Source: Ilex aquifolium
Lineage: Eukaryota > Streptophyta > Magnoliopsida > Aquifoliales > Aquifoliaceae
Length of the DNA: 64,000 nucleotides
Direction of reading: 5' to 3'
Assembly: GCA_951799425.1 (NCBI GenBank)
Contig: OX637394.1
Span: forward strand, 47,038,142 to 47,102,141
Part shown: piece by piece, positions 10,612-22,420 of the stretch
Position numbering within the stretch: position 1 is the stretch's first letter
Layout of the letters: every line of letters begins with the position of its first letter
The notes under the pieces: generated by a model
Seen by the model: only the letters and a program-made list of their open reading frames with translations
Told to the model about the DNA's origin: nothing
Database searches by the model: none
Made by a program: the position numbers and the translations under genes

Positions 10612-12003
10612 AGGGACAATTACACCCAAGCCCCATGAAATTTGTCACTTAATCACCTAGACCTCCTTACATTTGAAATATTACACACATATTTATTGAG
10701 ATTTGTTCGCAGGTAACACATAGACTTCTATCGTTAATATCCGTTAATAAATTACTTTCAGACCCCAAAAATTTGAAACATATAATACTTAGATCTCTCA
10801 AGTTTAAATATTATACTTAGACAAAAAATATTCAAATTAAAGATATAATATCAAATATTTAAAATTTTACAACCAAAATTCATGTTCTATTATGTCATTT
10901 ATTAAAATAAAATTTTAATTTTTTCCTAAAAAACATAATTAGTATCGTTGATGCTGGAATTTAGATGACATCCATGTCAATTTGTTTGACTTTGGCACCT
11001 AAAAAAGAAGTTGGAGGTCAGAGGGGATCTTTGGGGGGTTGACTCTCCAATGACTAAGTTAGTAAGTGACTTAAATGTATGAACTGAGTTTAAAAGTTAG
11101 GAGTAACATACCTGGAGCATCTTGGACTAAATGAACTTTTCACCTTGAGGCAATTTTTCCATCGTCAAGTACAAACATATGAAATAAGCCTGTTAAACAT
11201 ATTTGTATGTTCCATTATATCATACATTGACATAAAACCCAAACGAAATTCCAATTTTTTGAAGAAAAAATAGTAATCAGTATAAATATATCAAAGAACT
11301 TAATTCAACACTCACTTTCATACAATTATACAATTTAGATGACATCCACGTCAATTTTTTTGACTTTGGCACCTAAAAAAGAAGTTGGAGGTCGGAGGGG
11401 ATCTCCGGGGGGTTGACTCTCCAATGACTAAGTTAGTAAGTGACTCAAATGTATGAACTGAGTTTAAAAGTTAGGAGTAACATACCTGGAGCATCTTGGA
11501 CTAAATGGGCTTTTCACCTTGAGTCAATTTTTCTATCATCAAGTACAAACATATGAAATAAGCCTATTAAACACATTTGCATGTTCCATTATATCATACA
11601 TTGACATAAAACCCAAACGAAATTTCATTTTTTTGAGGAAAAAATAGTAATCAGTATAAATATATCAAAGAACTCAATTCAACACTCACTTTTATACAAT
11701 TATACTATCTATTGGAATAAACTAAAAAATCAAATAAGGGGTCAAACTGTAATTGACACAATATTTTCTATTTTTAATTGAGATAATTTAGTTGTTTAAT
11801 AGATTTCGTTAGTTCTGTAATTAATAAGGATCTAAATGTAATATTTTAAATTTGAGAGGTTTAAATATTAAATTTCTACAAATTTTAGGGGTCTGAATGT
11901 AATTTATTAATGGATATACTAGCGGATATTGACGACAGGGGTCTAAGTGTTATACGCGTACAAGCCATAGGAGGTCTGTGTGTAATATTTAAAATGTCAA
12001 CAT
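10612..12003. mobile_element. Long-inverted-repeat element, family 1
   Basis: The left arm (10612-10920: acaattacacccaag, cacctagacctcc, aaatattacacacata) is repeated in reverse complement at about 11770-12003 (ggaggtctgtgtgtaatattt at the right). Arms of over 200 bp with phrases for 'taacactTAGACcc' alternate on the two strands. The right arm appears to lack its outermost 40-50 bp, so no target duplication could be set. A second family member is at 32690-33546. The interior carries a 374-bp tandem duplication. No transposase ORF. The superfamily is undecided; long arms suggest a foldback or Mutator-like element. Confidence 0.65.
10959..11706 (+). repeat. 374-bp tandem duplication
   Basis: Two near-identical copies, 10959-11332 and 11333-11706, both opening atttagatgacatcca(t/c)gtcaa and holding 'ctaaaaaagaagttggaggtc'. 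They differ by scattered substitutions. They lie in the core of the long-inverted-repeat element; the related element at 32690 has only one version of this core. Confidence 0.85.
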
Positions 12004-13100
12004 GTCTATCTATATCTATACTACTTTAAAATGTCAAGATATATAAAAAAATTTATTTGTACATATTTATCCTTCAAAATTCTAAAAATGCCAAGATCAC
12101 CATTGAAATTGGAATACAAAACACTTGTGACATTCATCATATCAAATGGGTCATTAAATTTTTCATAATGAGTATTATTGTATTTGCTTAGTATAGATAT
12201 ATCACTTTAATAAACTTATAATGTCAAAAATATTATATTAACTCTTCATCTTCCAATATTTTCATGTTACTATTAACTCTGCCAAAGACCCAACGTGAAA
12301 TGATCATGACAAGTTCAGAGTAACCTAAACTGGAAGGGATATTAGATAAAATTCGATCATATTTCAGACAAGCATGAACTTCAATACTTGTCGATGACAA
12401 CACAATTTGGTGGACAATGTCAAGGATTGTCGGAGACATCATGCCAATAGGGAGAAGCATAGCATTGCAAGATTGAGACTAGAAACATACAACGACGCCA
12501 ATCAACCATCGATTCATGGATAACGAAGAGGTTGAGAGCTTGATCAACTCGTATATCCTTTGTTGCCTCAATTGGGAAGCAGAATGTTTCTCCATTCGCT
12601 CTACCCAGTCAACCCACTACTGGTCTGGGTTGATCCAAGACCTTAAAGGATTGGTACCCTAGTCCCAAGACTTCCATTAGTCTTGAGACTAATAAAGCAT
12701 TAGGGTTTCCCTTTTGGAGACATAATAGAAATCTATAAGTCCTTCAGAGACATGGACTTGAAAGAAGGGCTAAGTGCGAGACTTGAACTCGAATTTGATG
12801 TGAGAATAAGAACCCTATGATTTGTAGAAGTTTGGACAACATTTTTAACATCAAGGGGAAATCGCAAAAAAAGGGATGTCCGTAGTTGAAGAAGAAGCAG
12901 TTGGCTGACTCATTTGTTTTTTGGGTGCCATTTGAAGGTTTGAAAGGAATGAAGCAAAGGGAAATGCAGAAGAAGACAGAGATAAAGAAGTGATACGAAG
13001 TGAAATTAATGGTGGGACTGTCAAATGATTATATAGTGCTTTGAAAGATATAGTCGCGCCTGTTTAGTTCCCGCGTAAGTTCATTTATTTAAGTTATTAA
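12004..13100. other. Unassigned spacer
   Basis: No gene recognised. A 75-codon minus-strand ORF (12233-12460) and a plus-strand open stretch from about 12516 (MDNEEVESLINSYILCCL) have more balanced base composition than the flanks and could be a captured gene fragment. Neither resembles a family I can name and both are interrupted by stops. Confidence 0.3.
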
Positions 13101-13800
13101 ATTAACCCAAATAAATGAGGGGGCATTGTTTAGATCATATTCTATAATTTTTTTGTGAATAAACAATGAATAAGATCTGTCTAGAAAATGAATCAGCCAA
13201 AGAGGATTGCCATGTAACATTTACTTAATCAGTAAGGGAAGAGATAAATTCCGTCGATGTGACCTTTTCAAATCCAAGGATAGTTACATCCCCTGTGATG
13301 GAGGGAATAGAACGATTATTCTTGAATTCAAAAAGGCAGCAATTATCAAGGTGAAATGGGTCCTAGTAGTATGGAAAACAATAGTTAAAGCAAGGGGAAA
13401 ACTAGGAGAAAATTGCCTCAAGAAGTTAGTGTAACTGTCGATGAAGAGATACCTATAAAAGAGCTATTAATTACAAAAAAAATGAGATGACCAAACCCAA
13501 GAAAGACCCACAACTTGGGTATTTTAGGAGTAGTGTTAGATTTAGGTCAGAATTAATGCTTGAGGTTGATTCATTAGTCTGTTGTAACCTAGAGCCTTTC
13601 AAAGATTGATAAAAAATGTCTTTCTTTTTGTTAATCTTTTGATTGTCATTTTACTTGCTTTGACTTCGCTGATTGTTGTCATCAAAGGAAGTTCTGAAAC
13701 AAGTTATTTGAACCCAACATCAAGCAATCATCTGAGATCGCCATGTTGAAGGATTACGTCTGTCGATTATGAGAGAAAAATCTTTTGAAGAGACCAACAC
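13101..13800 (+). mobile_element. LTR-like remnant
   Basis: It has a TATA-type box (cctataaaagagc, about 13451) and a downstream 'ggaagttctgaaacaag' segment shared with 15116-15590. The first 380 bp are repeated at 54748-55115. This looks like promoter and R-U5 debris from an LTR retrotransposon. No termini or target duplication could be fixed. The 75-codon ORF at 13207 lies inside and is not conserved as protein in the 54-kb copy. Confidence 0.45.
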
Positions 13801-13839
13801 TAGTCAATCTATAATATTGTAGTCATACATTTCTACAAG

Positions 13840-14502
13840 TTATACAACGACAACGAACATAGAGAAATCATGTTTCTTAATAACTCACATAAAACCCCTA
13901 TGACAACAAGGTGAATATACGACACAACCTTGAATTCACAAGGAACAATATGAGAAAACTCTGAAATATTGTTGATGACTGAATGGAGACTACTTAATAG
14001 ATAAAGATTTTATGTAGTACATGAAACCCTAAGTCTGTGTAAATTGTGAATTAATAGCCTAATAAAATGAAATTGCCAAAAGTGAAGCGTGTTGAGTTTT
14101 CCTGCTAAAACAAAACTATATTTCATAATCTAGGAGATTAGACAAAATCAATAATACTAATAGTGCAAGACTTAATTAAAATTAAAATTTTGTTTTAAAA
14201 CTTTAAAATGAGGAACCGTTCAAAAAAAAAACTTTAAAATGAGGAAATTTGAGAGAAAAATTGTTTAGATCACGACAAAGCTTTGAGTTTTGATCCTTGG
14301 ACAGTTTGTAATTAAACAACACGAATCTCGTTCCATTTTGACTCCGTCACTCTTTTTCTTCTACTATTGTTTTGTCGCCTTTGGTTGCATTGTGTAAAGT
14401 GTGATAGTTTCCTCACCACGAACTTTCCCTTTTGTTGTACGATTTTGAACAAATTAACTATTACCTCACCATTTCACGATCTCCATGTCTTCGTTTGTGT
14501 AG
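13840..14502 (+). other. Intron 2 (3' part) before exon 3 of B
   Basis: Resembles the end of intron 2 in gene A (13930-14050 matches about 1212-1345). It terminates in a TAG acceptor at 14500-14502. Non-coding. Confidence 0.55.
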
Positions 14503-14772
14503 ATCATCACCAATGATAGATTTAAAAGTGTCAATCACAGGGTATTGGCAAGAAATGTAGGTCCAAGAATTTCAATTGCTGGATTTTTCAGAACACACTT
14601 TATAGAAGGCATTACATCAAGATTGTATGGGCCGATTAAAGAGTTGTTATCTGATGAAAACCCTCCAATTTATAGGGAGATCACCATCAAAGAGTGTATC
14701 ACACATCGTTACGAGAAAGGGTTGGATGGAAAGGGAACCTCTTTAGTATCACCTTTTAAATTGCATGAGTAG
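14503..14772 (+). CDS. 2OGD exon 3, probably of gene B
   Basis: Open 270-bp exon, [20 protein letters not shown] to SPFKLHE then TAG. It carries the distal iron-binding His (VNHRV) and RxS (GPRIS). Near the middle it reads [20 protein letters not shown]. It lies 6 kb downstream of exon 1 of B, with no exon 2 between them. Exon 1 ends in phase 2 and this exon begins in phase 0, so direct joining would shift the frame. It is a real but probably non-functional piece unless exon 2 is elsewhere or missing from the assembly. Confidence 0.75.
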   Translation: MITNDRFKSVNHRVLARNVGPRISIAGFFRTHFIEGITSRLYGPIKELLSDENPPIYREITIKECITHRYEKGLDGKGTSLVSPFKLHE

Positions 14773-15115
14773 ATCCCGGAACTTTTGAGGTTACCATTGT
14801 AAGTTGGTATGTAACTTGGAGAATATAAACGTAAGGTACTGCAAATCAATTGAATAAAGTATTTAATATTTGGTCCAATGACATTTTTCTTGCATAATTA
14901 TTTTAAAAATTTTACTTTATCTCTTCAATGATTAAAAGCCTCAAATTGTGTTCTAAATTATTATTTATATAGAAGCATTGTGCCCTAATTTGTAAACTAC
15001 ATCTTGTTTTTCGAGTGTGGACATCCAATCAGTCATGCATGTTATTTGAGATAATTAATTGGTTATGGGGGTGTTTTTACATAAAATAAAAAATTGTGAA
15101 AACATTCGATGTATG
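14773..15115. other. 3' flank of exon 3
   Basis: AT-rich non-coding sequence; nothing recognised apart from ordinary 3' flank. Confidence 0.5.
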
Positions 15116-15590
15116 TGTTGTTGGCAAGCCTAAAATCATTAAAGAATTACCACATGTCAGGATTTGAAGAAAAGGTAGGAAGCAACCAGCCACAGCTCTG
15201 ATTTGAAAGAGGAAATAACAATTTGGGAGTTACAAAGCCAACTAACCATCGATAAGGGAGAAACCGTCGAAAAAAATGGCTATAAAAAGAGGAAAAGAAA
15301 GAGTTAGAAAGAACAACTGAAACCCCTCACAAGACACACAATCAGGGCATTTGGGAGCAATGCTAGAGTTAGTTTTTGGGAAGTAGTTAGTGCGGTAATC
15401 AAAGACTGTTAAATCAGATGCTCTGTAACTGAAACTCACTCGATCGAATTGATAAAGACATATTTCTTTGTTACTTCAGTATTTTGTGTGTTTTGTTATC
15501 AAATTTCATCCAAGGAAGTTCTGAAACATGACAATAGAACTCATCTACAAGCAATCGTCTGAGAGCTATCTGTCAATTGAGTCATTTCTG
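15116..15590 (+). mobile_element. LTR-like remnant, related to 13101-13800
   Basis: Starts near TGTTGTTGGCAAGCC, has a TATA-like box (ggctataaaaagagg, about 15279), and contains a 'ggaagttctgaaaca' segment also found near 13687. It ends near caatcacaaca. It looks like an LTR with TG...CA ends, but no second LTR, clear PBS or target duplication was found. Confidence 0.45.
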
Positions 15591-15656
15591 TCAATCACAA
15601 CAGGTTTTGGAGCAACAGGGGGTAAGTGCAATTTTTAAATTTTCACGGGATAAAGT

Positions 15657-18130
15657 TGTTGAGAAAAAATAATAATCATGACTTTTCATGTTCTAGGAGT
15701 TATATTTTATGCATTTAGTTTTTGTGTTAGTGGGTCATCAATTTGTTAGTAGTGGGGGGCAAAGAAATTATGGTATGTTAATTCTCCTAGTAATGGAGGA
15801 GTGAGGTCTTTATTATTTTTGTTATTGGGTTGTGTAGTGGGGTTATATTGTATAAGTCTATATATATCCTATGTATTACACCCATTTGAGTATGAGTGAA
15901 TTAAAAGAGTTCTTCATTTCTTCAATAGTCTCTTCCATTATACGTTTTTGAGTGTGTGATAGTCCTCTAGATTCCAACAAAATGGTATCAGAGCTAGGCT
16001 TGAGTGTCAAAAAAAAGAATGATGTCGAATGGAATGCTTCCATTTCAAATGCCCCGGTTCACCAAAAATAACTATGAGAATTGGTGCATTAGCATGAAGG
16101 CAATTCTTGGATCCCAAGACTTGCGGGAGATTAACCAATGGTTACACGGAGCCGAAAGATGAAGCTTCCTTAAGTCAAGTCCAAAACTAAGCTTTGCCAA
16201 CTATAAAAAAGAAGGATAAAAAAGCTCTTTCACTGATCTGTCAATGCTTGGATGACGCCATGTTACAAAAGGCTGCTAGTGCAACAACATCCAAGGAAAC
16301 ATGGGATGTTTTTCAAACCGCTCATAGTGGAGTTAAAAAACTCACGGAAGTTCATCTCCAAACTCTACGAGATGAATTTGAGGCTTTACGCATGAAGAAT
16401 TTGAATTTGTTTCAGATTATTGCACAAGACTCTTGGTCGTTATGAATAATTTGAGAACGTATGATAATGATCACTATAATGATACCCGAGTGATAGAAAA
16501 CATCCTTCGTTAATTGGACCCCAAGCTTGACTACATTGTCATAGCCATTGAAGAGTCTAACAATTTAGACACAATGACGATTGACGAACTCATAGGATCA
16601 TTGTTAGCCCATGAATAACAGCTAAGCAAGAAGAAGCAAGAGTCGTTGGAACAAGTGCTACAAACCAAGCTTTCATTCAAAGAAAAATAAAGAAGGCAAG
16701 ATGAAAGTCTTAGAGGTAGAGGGTTTGGACGTCGAGGTAGAGGTCATGGTCGAGGTAAAGGAGAAAGCTTTGGCCAAAATTCGTCCAACAAAGAATTAAA
16801 AGGCCAAGAATCACACAGTGGAAGAGGACGTGGAAGAGGCAAGAATTCAAAGTCATATAGAGGGAGATATGACAAATTTCATATTCAAAGTTATAATTGT
16901 CACCGATATGGTCATTTTGCTGTCGAGTGTAGAAATGACTTTGTTGAAGAAATATCACACTTTGTTGAAAACAAAGTTAAATAGGTAGAGTCAACCTTGT
17001 TATTGGCATACAAAGAAGAAGAAAAGGGAGAAAAGAATGTATGGTACCTTGACTCCGGTACTAGCAATCATATGTGTGGAAGCAAAGATTTATTTGTAGA
17101 GGTTGATGAATCGGTGAGTGAAAAAGTCACTTTTGGAAATTCTTCTCAAATTTCAGTAATGGGAATATGTAATATTTTGATTAGTTTGAAGGATGAAAGG
17201 CACCAAGTTATTTCTAATATTTTTTATGTGCCAAACACAAAAAATAATATTTTTAGCTTGGGACAACTCTTAGAGAAAGGTTATGATATTTGCATGAAAA
17301 ATCATAATATTTCAATAAGAGATGGAAATGGAAATTTGATTGCTAAAGTGTCAATGACAAGAAGTAGAATTTTTTTGTTGAATATTCAAAGTGATGTGGA
17401 AAAATGCTTGAAAGCTTGTGTTAAAGATTTTTCTTGGTTATGACACTTAGGCTTGGGCATATGAATTTTGAAGGACTAGTTTTGTGGTCTAGAAAGAAGA
17501 TGATGAAAGCATTGCCTTCTATCAACCATCCAGATCAACTTTGTGAAGGATGTCTAGTTGGAAAGCAAGCTAGAAAAAGCTTTTCCAAAAAAGTCATTTC
17601 AAGAGCAACCGAGCCACTTCAACTTGTTCACTCAAATGTTTGCGACCCCATAGACCCACCACCGTTTGGTATGAACCGGTATTTCTTCTCTTTATTGATG
17701 CTTTTAGCCAAAAAACGTGGGTTTATTTTCTAAAAAAAAAAATTAGAGGTGTTTGGTGTTTTCAAAAAGTTCAAGGTTTTTATTGAAAAACAAAGTGGGT
17801 ATGAAGTTAAGACAATTATATCTTATAAAGGAGGTGAATTCACATCAAATGAATTCAAAAAAATTTGTGAATAAAATGGAATTCACCATCCTCTAAAACC
17901 ACAATACAATGGTGTTGTCTAAAGGAAGAACCGCATCATTCTTGACATGACTCAGAGTATGTTAAAGAGTAAGAAATGCCCAAGGAATTTTGGGCAGAAA
18001 TTATTGATTGTACCATCTACTTGTCAAATCGGTGTACCACTGAAAGTGTTCAAGATAAAATACTACAAAAGCATAGAGAGGAATCAAACTAAGTGTCTCT
18101 CATTTTGTTTGATGACCCACTCGTTGGCCT
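15657..18130 (+). mobile_element. Second copia element, 5' half only, decayed
   Basis: A 323-bp 5' LTR (15657-15979, TGTTGAG...TCCAACA, TATA-like tatatatat near 15866) is followed by a consensus PBS TGGTATCAGAGC at 15983-15994. Then come gag (ATG near 16022, MLPFQMPRFTKNNYENW; more gag at 16194-16445), an Arg/Gly-rich stretch, and a zinc knuckle in which the second Cys is Tyr (CHRYGHFAVEC). Protease DSGTSNHM (about 17053) and integrase (GHMNFEGL, CEGCLVGKQARKSFSK) follow to about 18110. The frame breaks many times. RT, RNase H and the 3' LTR are missing, cut where minus-strand gypsy sequence begins. The gag style resembles Tork/Tnt1-like elements. Confidence 0.85.
16997..17443 (+). pseudogene. 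copia protease / pre-integrase fragment
   Basis: The longest open piece of the second copia element: [18 protein letters not shown] (aspartic protease active site DSG), [13 protein letters not shown], then [15 protein letters not shown] and the start of the pre-integrase region. It ends at a stop in SWL where the family has LWH. Integrase resumes in another frame at 17434-17733. Confidence 0.85.
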
Positions 18131-18356
18131 GTCATAGAACCTCAAATTCGTTATTCGAATGAGGATCTGCTACTGGCAGATTGCCTTCTGGGTTTAGCAG
18201 GGGATCTGCTGGGATCTTGAGTTACCCCATAGCATTGGCTTCTTGCTGGTTCTACAAATGTGGTTGATTTCCCTGAATTTTGCTCATGTTGCACGTAGAG
18301 ACCATTAATTACGAAGAATCTGTTAAATTTAAGTAAGAAACAGTCGTTCTCATGGA

Positions 18357-19527
18357 CCGCGCCAAACTGATGGTGTGGTCTACGCGATTGAGTGGTTGAG
18401 CTCGGGATTCAGAAAGAGGGAAATGGACTTGAGATTCGTTAGGAACGATTATGGGGATTCGCTGGGACATCCAGTCAGAGCTACTAGGCTCATAGTGTTG
18501 AACAGTCAATCACAGAGACTATAACAACCAGTGGAAATCGATAGACAGGAGTGTAACGACAAATTTCACGTGTAATATAACACGAAAGTAATGTCAAAAT
18601 TACAATTGTTGAATGATTCGACTTGATTTATTAAATTGGTATTGACTCTCTTTGTCGTGCTTCTCACATGCACTATCCTCTGATTCTCAGTGAATTTGGT
18701 GATGATGAGGGCCGGATCAACGTGTTTCTCGATCTTTGATTTGGTGTTGACTTTGGTAGATTTGGTGTTTTTCTCAATCTTCGATTTAGTGATGCTTTGG
18801 TAGATTTATTGAAGACGAGAGTCGCATTGACGTGAATCTCGTTCTTTGATTTGTGACTTGACTTTTTCGAATCTTCCCACCATTCTTTGTGTTGAATGGC
18901 TTGAAGATAGTTTGGATCTCTTAAATAAGGACCTTGGCGGTGTTTCTTCTACTTAGAGATGGATTTGCAATATCTCAGTTGAGGGTAGACTCCAGCAGAG
19001 CTTTACTGTTGATCTTCTCTTCTTCTCCTGAGATGGACTCTGGTAGAGCTTTCTTGATCTTCTCTCCTCCTTGGCTTCTCTAGTTCTTCTTTCTTTTTTG
19101 ACTTACCCCAAACTTCTATTTATAGTGGTAGGAGTAGTTATCCATATAAGGGTAGTAGCTATTCATATAAGGGTATTTTTACGTGAATACCCTAATGTGA
19201 GCTTTTGGTAGTGGGCTACGCATAAATTTGTGGGTTTTAGTTAATTTATGGAATTTAAGTCCAACCCACTTTACCTTTTAAAAGTGTGTTTAATTTAGGC
19301 CTATGAAATTTAAGTCCATTTTAATTTAATTTAAAAAGTCTAGTTAATTGCATTTGGGCTTGTATTATTTGGGCTATGGAATTTTGGTCCAACTCAAGCC
19401 TATTTAATTAAATTTAGACTTGTATCATTTGGGCTTATGAAATTTAGGTCCAACCCAATTTCATTTATCTAATTAATTTGAGCCTAATTATAGATATTAA
19501 TTTGTTAATTTTTTTTTAATGTCTACA
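18357..19527 (-). mobile_element. Gypsy-type LTR and PBS, minus strand
   Basis: Read on the minus strand: an LTR from TGTAGACATT (19527) to ACCATCA (18368), TG...CA, about 1160 bp, followed by GTTTGGCGCGGTCC. A TTTGGCGC word just after the LTR is typical of the internal start of plant Ty3/gypsy elements. A minus-strand TATA box (ACTATAAATAGAAG) lies near 19120. The U3 part (19200-19480) is built of degenerate repeats with the plus-strand theme 'tttgggcttatgaaatttaggtcc'. Internal sequence continues only to about 18170, where it abuts the copia remnant; no coding region survives. Confidence 0.65.
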
Positions 19528-19528
19528 A

Positions 19529-20087
19529 GGAGATTTATAGTGGTTCACAAATTCGGAAGTTTAACTAGTCCACTCTAATGGAGTCTCTTGCTCTTGGGGA
19601 GTTTGCTATTATTTGGGGAAGAAGATTACAAGGTAGAAACAGAAAGTAAACTTTTAGGCCTCTCCTACAAAACATGGGATTGATCCCTATTTATAGCCTG
19701 CAGGAGCTAGGTGTTATCAACGTGATTCCTTGGCAATCGTCGTAGTCATTGTGTAACAGTCGTGATCTATGCGCCATCATCGTAATCCCCTTGGGGTCAT
19801 TGCAACCCATAAGATGGGATATTTGGCTGATAGAAGTTATATTCCCGGGTTGAAACGTGGCCTTCCAGAAAGTGTGAGTTGTTGCTGTCTTATTGTGCGT
19901 AGAGGTCACGTCGGTAATGGTTATCAACCTGGAAGACCTGAGCTGGGATTTGAAGATCCGAACTGGGGTTCAGATGTCCGAGTTGGAATGCCCGAGTCTG
20001 GCATCGTCATGTGGGACCCCTATTGGGGACAAGTTCCCGATCTACTTCTGGCCCGAGCTTAGACTTAACTAATTTTTGGTATCATCA
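19529..20087 (-). mobile_element. LTR fragment, family starting TGATGATACC, minus strand
   Basis: On the minus strand it begins TGATGATACCAAAAATTA (20087 leftwards). It has a TATA box (GGCTATAAATAGGG, near 19690) and a conserved 'ccactctaatggagtctctt' block (plus strand 19571-19590). The same family is present on the plus strand at 36130-36725, where the start and the block recur. GC content is above the surroundings. The far end is truncated near 19528, where it meets the 18357-19527 LTR. Confidence 0.65.
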
Positions 20088-20194
20088 TAACTCATACTTA
20101 TAAACTTGACTATATATCTGTTGAATATATGTAACACATCAATAACGAATAAATAGAAATCATGTTTCTTTATGGAAGAAAAATCATAACAACA

Positions 20195-20751
20195 GTTTGG
20201 ATCGGATTCTGACTGATCCGAATTAGAATTCGAATTCAATTTCAAAAGTCCGATCCGAATACAATTTGATAATCCTGGCGGATTTTGTTTTCATGGTCCA
20301 TATCCAAATCTGTTAACAATCTAAAATCCGATCCGAATAACTTAATTAACTAATTTTTAACAAATTATACCTAAATTTCAACTAATTTTTTTAAAATAAT
20401 TACTTAACTTTTTAAATACTTATACAAAAATATATAAATAATTCGGATCGGATCATAATCGGATAAAATATAGGTATATCCAAATCCAAATATGTTAAAT
20501 ATAATGTATCGGATTCGGATTTGAGTCCAGGTTGACAATAACAAATATTAGTAACTTTATTATTCTAATATTTAAATAATTACTTAACTTTTTAAATACT
20601 TATATAAAAATATATAAATAATTCGGATCGGATTATAATCGAATTGAATATAGGTATATCCAAATCCAAATCTGTTAAATATAATATATTGGATTCGGAT
20701 TTGAGTCCAGATTGACAGTAACAAATACTAGTAACTTTATTATTGTAATAT
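20195..20751. repeat. CGGATCGGAT repeat with 180-bp tandem duplication
   Basis: Rich in (a/t)tcggatcgga words of both orientations. Two copies of exactly 180 bp (20392-20571, 20572-20751) share 'tacttaactttttaaatact' and 'aggtatatccaaatccaaat'. Probably a non-autonomous transposon with an internal duplication. No termini fixed, no coding sequence. Confidence 0.7.
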
Positions 20752-21333
20752 GTCAGTGATAATATTTGGAACATAGTTTATCGATTAAATTTAATGGATG
20801 GTCAGTAGATAATTGATAACTTTTAAACTATAAAATGGAAATTAACCCTATTTTTTTACAGCGTTGATAATTAGTCATTTTTTTGTACATACACAATGTA
20901 AAATATTTTTTGGCCATTTATGTTGAATGGACTTCATGTATGAAATATGATATGATAAATAAAAATGCAATATTTTTTTGTGATTGGTTAAGAGGAAAAA
21001 ATTAGAGTATGTAATTAAAGTGCCTACCCTTACATGAAAACCCCTAAATTGGAAATTAAAAGTCTAACTATCGAAAAATTACTAAAAATGAAGGTTTTGA
21101 GTCACCCTATGAAATAAAATAATATTTCACCAGGACATAAGAAGAATTCAAGAAAATTAAATTCAAATTTTCTAAAAAAAAACCATTATTTTGAAACATT
21201 CCTAAATTTACAGGATTGTAATTGAAAGGTCTAAACCACAAAACAAGATGGAAACAGAATAGATCACACCAAAGCAATGCTTGTAGTATAACTCATCAAT
21301 CTTTTAATATCTCCATGCCTTTCTTTTGTGTAG
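20752..21333 (+). other. Spacer / intron 2 remnant before copy C exon 3
   Basis: AT-rich, non-coding. It ends with a pyrimidine tract and TAG acceptor (21331-21333) homologous to those before exon 3 in A, B and F. Confidence 0.5.
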
Positions 21334-21597
21334 ATCATCACCAATGATAGATTTAAAAGCGTCAATCACAAGGTATTGTCAAGAAACGTAGGTCCAAGAA
21401 TTTCAATGGCTGGGTTAACACAGGGGACATAATGTAGTACTACATCAAGACTGTACGGGTCGATCAAAGTGTTGTTATCTAATGAAAACCCTCCAATCTA
21501 TAGGGAGATCACCATCAAAGAGTTTGTCACACTTCGTTATGAGAAAGGGGTTCATGGAACTGGTTATGATTTCTCACCTTATAAATTGAACAAGTAG
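21334..21597 (+). pseudogene. 2OGD copy C, exon 3 with in-frame stop
   Basis: Clearly homologous to the other exon 3 copies ([23 protein letters not shown]; then [26 protein letters not shown]) and ending KLNK plus TAG. It is 264 bp, six shorter than the intact copies. The FFRT segment is replaced and contains TAA at 21430-21432 (codon 33). The C-terminal motif is also drifting (KGVHGTGYDF). The distal His and RxS are still legible. No exon 1 or 2 is associated. Pseudogene. Confidence 0.9.
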
Positions 21598-22239
21598 AGA
21601 TTGGAATGTTTGGGGGGTCGCCAAGGATCAAAACTTCATTTCATTTTCGTCAAAATTCCTATGTTTTAGAATGTTTTAAGATATTTTGGAGTGTTTCGAC
21701 GTATTTAGATACATTTCAACCAAATGTTTTAGGATATTTCATAATACTGGCAACGCACTACATGCGTTGCATGTAAATAAATTAAAGAGTTAATAACACT
21801 TTTGATCCCTAAAATATGTATTTTTTGTCAGTTTAATTCTTATTGTATCAATTTTATCAATTTGACCCCTAAAATATTTAATTAGTGTTATTTTGGTCCC
21901 TACATAGACAAACCGTTAAGTTTTTGACAAAATGATTACGTGTTGGACACGTGATATCGTCTAAAAAAAATGATACTGTAACACCCCGCATTTTTCTTTT
22001 ATATATGTATATAGATATATAGTAAATAATTGTTTTAAAAATGTTGATATAGTATAACTCGAGGAAATAATATTTGAAATTTAGTTTTAGTATGTGAAAA
22101 TATGAAATTTTATGTCCTAGAACTTGTACTAAATAGGTTTGAGGTAGAAATATATGTTGGAGAGGTTTGGGATGGTTTTGGAAAGGCTTAGGAATGGATT
22201 GGAAATGAAAAATAAAGGAAGTAGGCAAATCTGGGATCA

Positions 22240-22360
22240 ACTACCGGTAGTAACAACCGGTAGTCAAGTGTCCAGTGTACTCGGACTACCGGTAGTCAAC
22301 AGGTAGTCGAGTGCCCAGAATAGTCGAACTACCGGTAGTCATAGTTTAACTACCGGTAGT
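22240..22360 (+). promoter_or_regulatory. Cluster of ACTACCGGTAGT palindromes
   Basis: Four perfect 12-bp palindromes ACTACCGGTAGT at 22240-22251, 22285-22296, 22328-22339 and 22349-22360, plus two partial copies (accggtag near 22256, aggtagtc near 22300). They lie 53-173 bp upstream of the LTR TATA box, where U3 enhancers are expected. They could be binding sites for a dimeric factor. The function is inferred; the factor is unknown. Confidence 0.6.
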
Positions 22361-22412
22361 CACTGTAAAAATCAGACAATTTTAGTTCGCGAACAGCCGG
22401 TTTTTCCCTCAC

Positions 22413-22420
22413 TATAAATA
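22413..22420 (+). promoter_or_regulatory. TATA box of the solo gypsy LTR
   Basis: tataaata in the context ctcactataaatactt, followed about 25-35 bp later by a pyrimidine-rich start region. Position within the LTR fits a U3/R boundary. Confidence 0.65.

Noticed and set aside
12233-12460. Minus-strand 75-codon ORF as a small gene
   Set aside because: No recognisable family, no splice or promoter context, and flanking frames are closed. Kept only as a possible captured fragment.
13207-13434. 75-codon ORF as gene
   Set aside because: Its paralogue at 54850-55070 has stops and frame changes; the segment looks like LTR debris.
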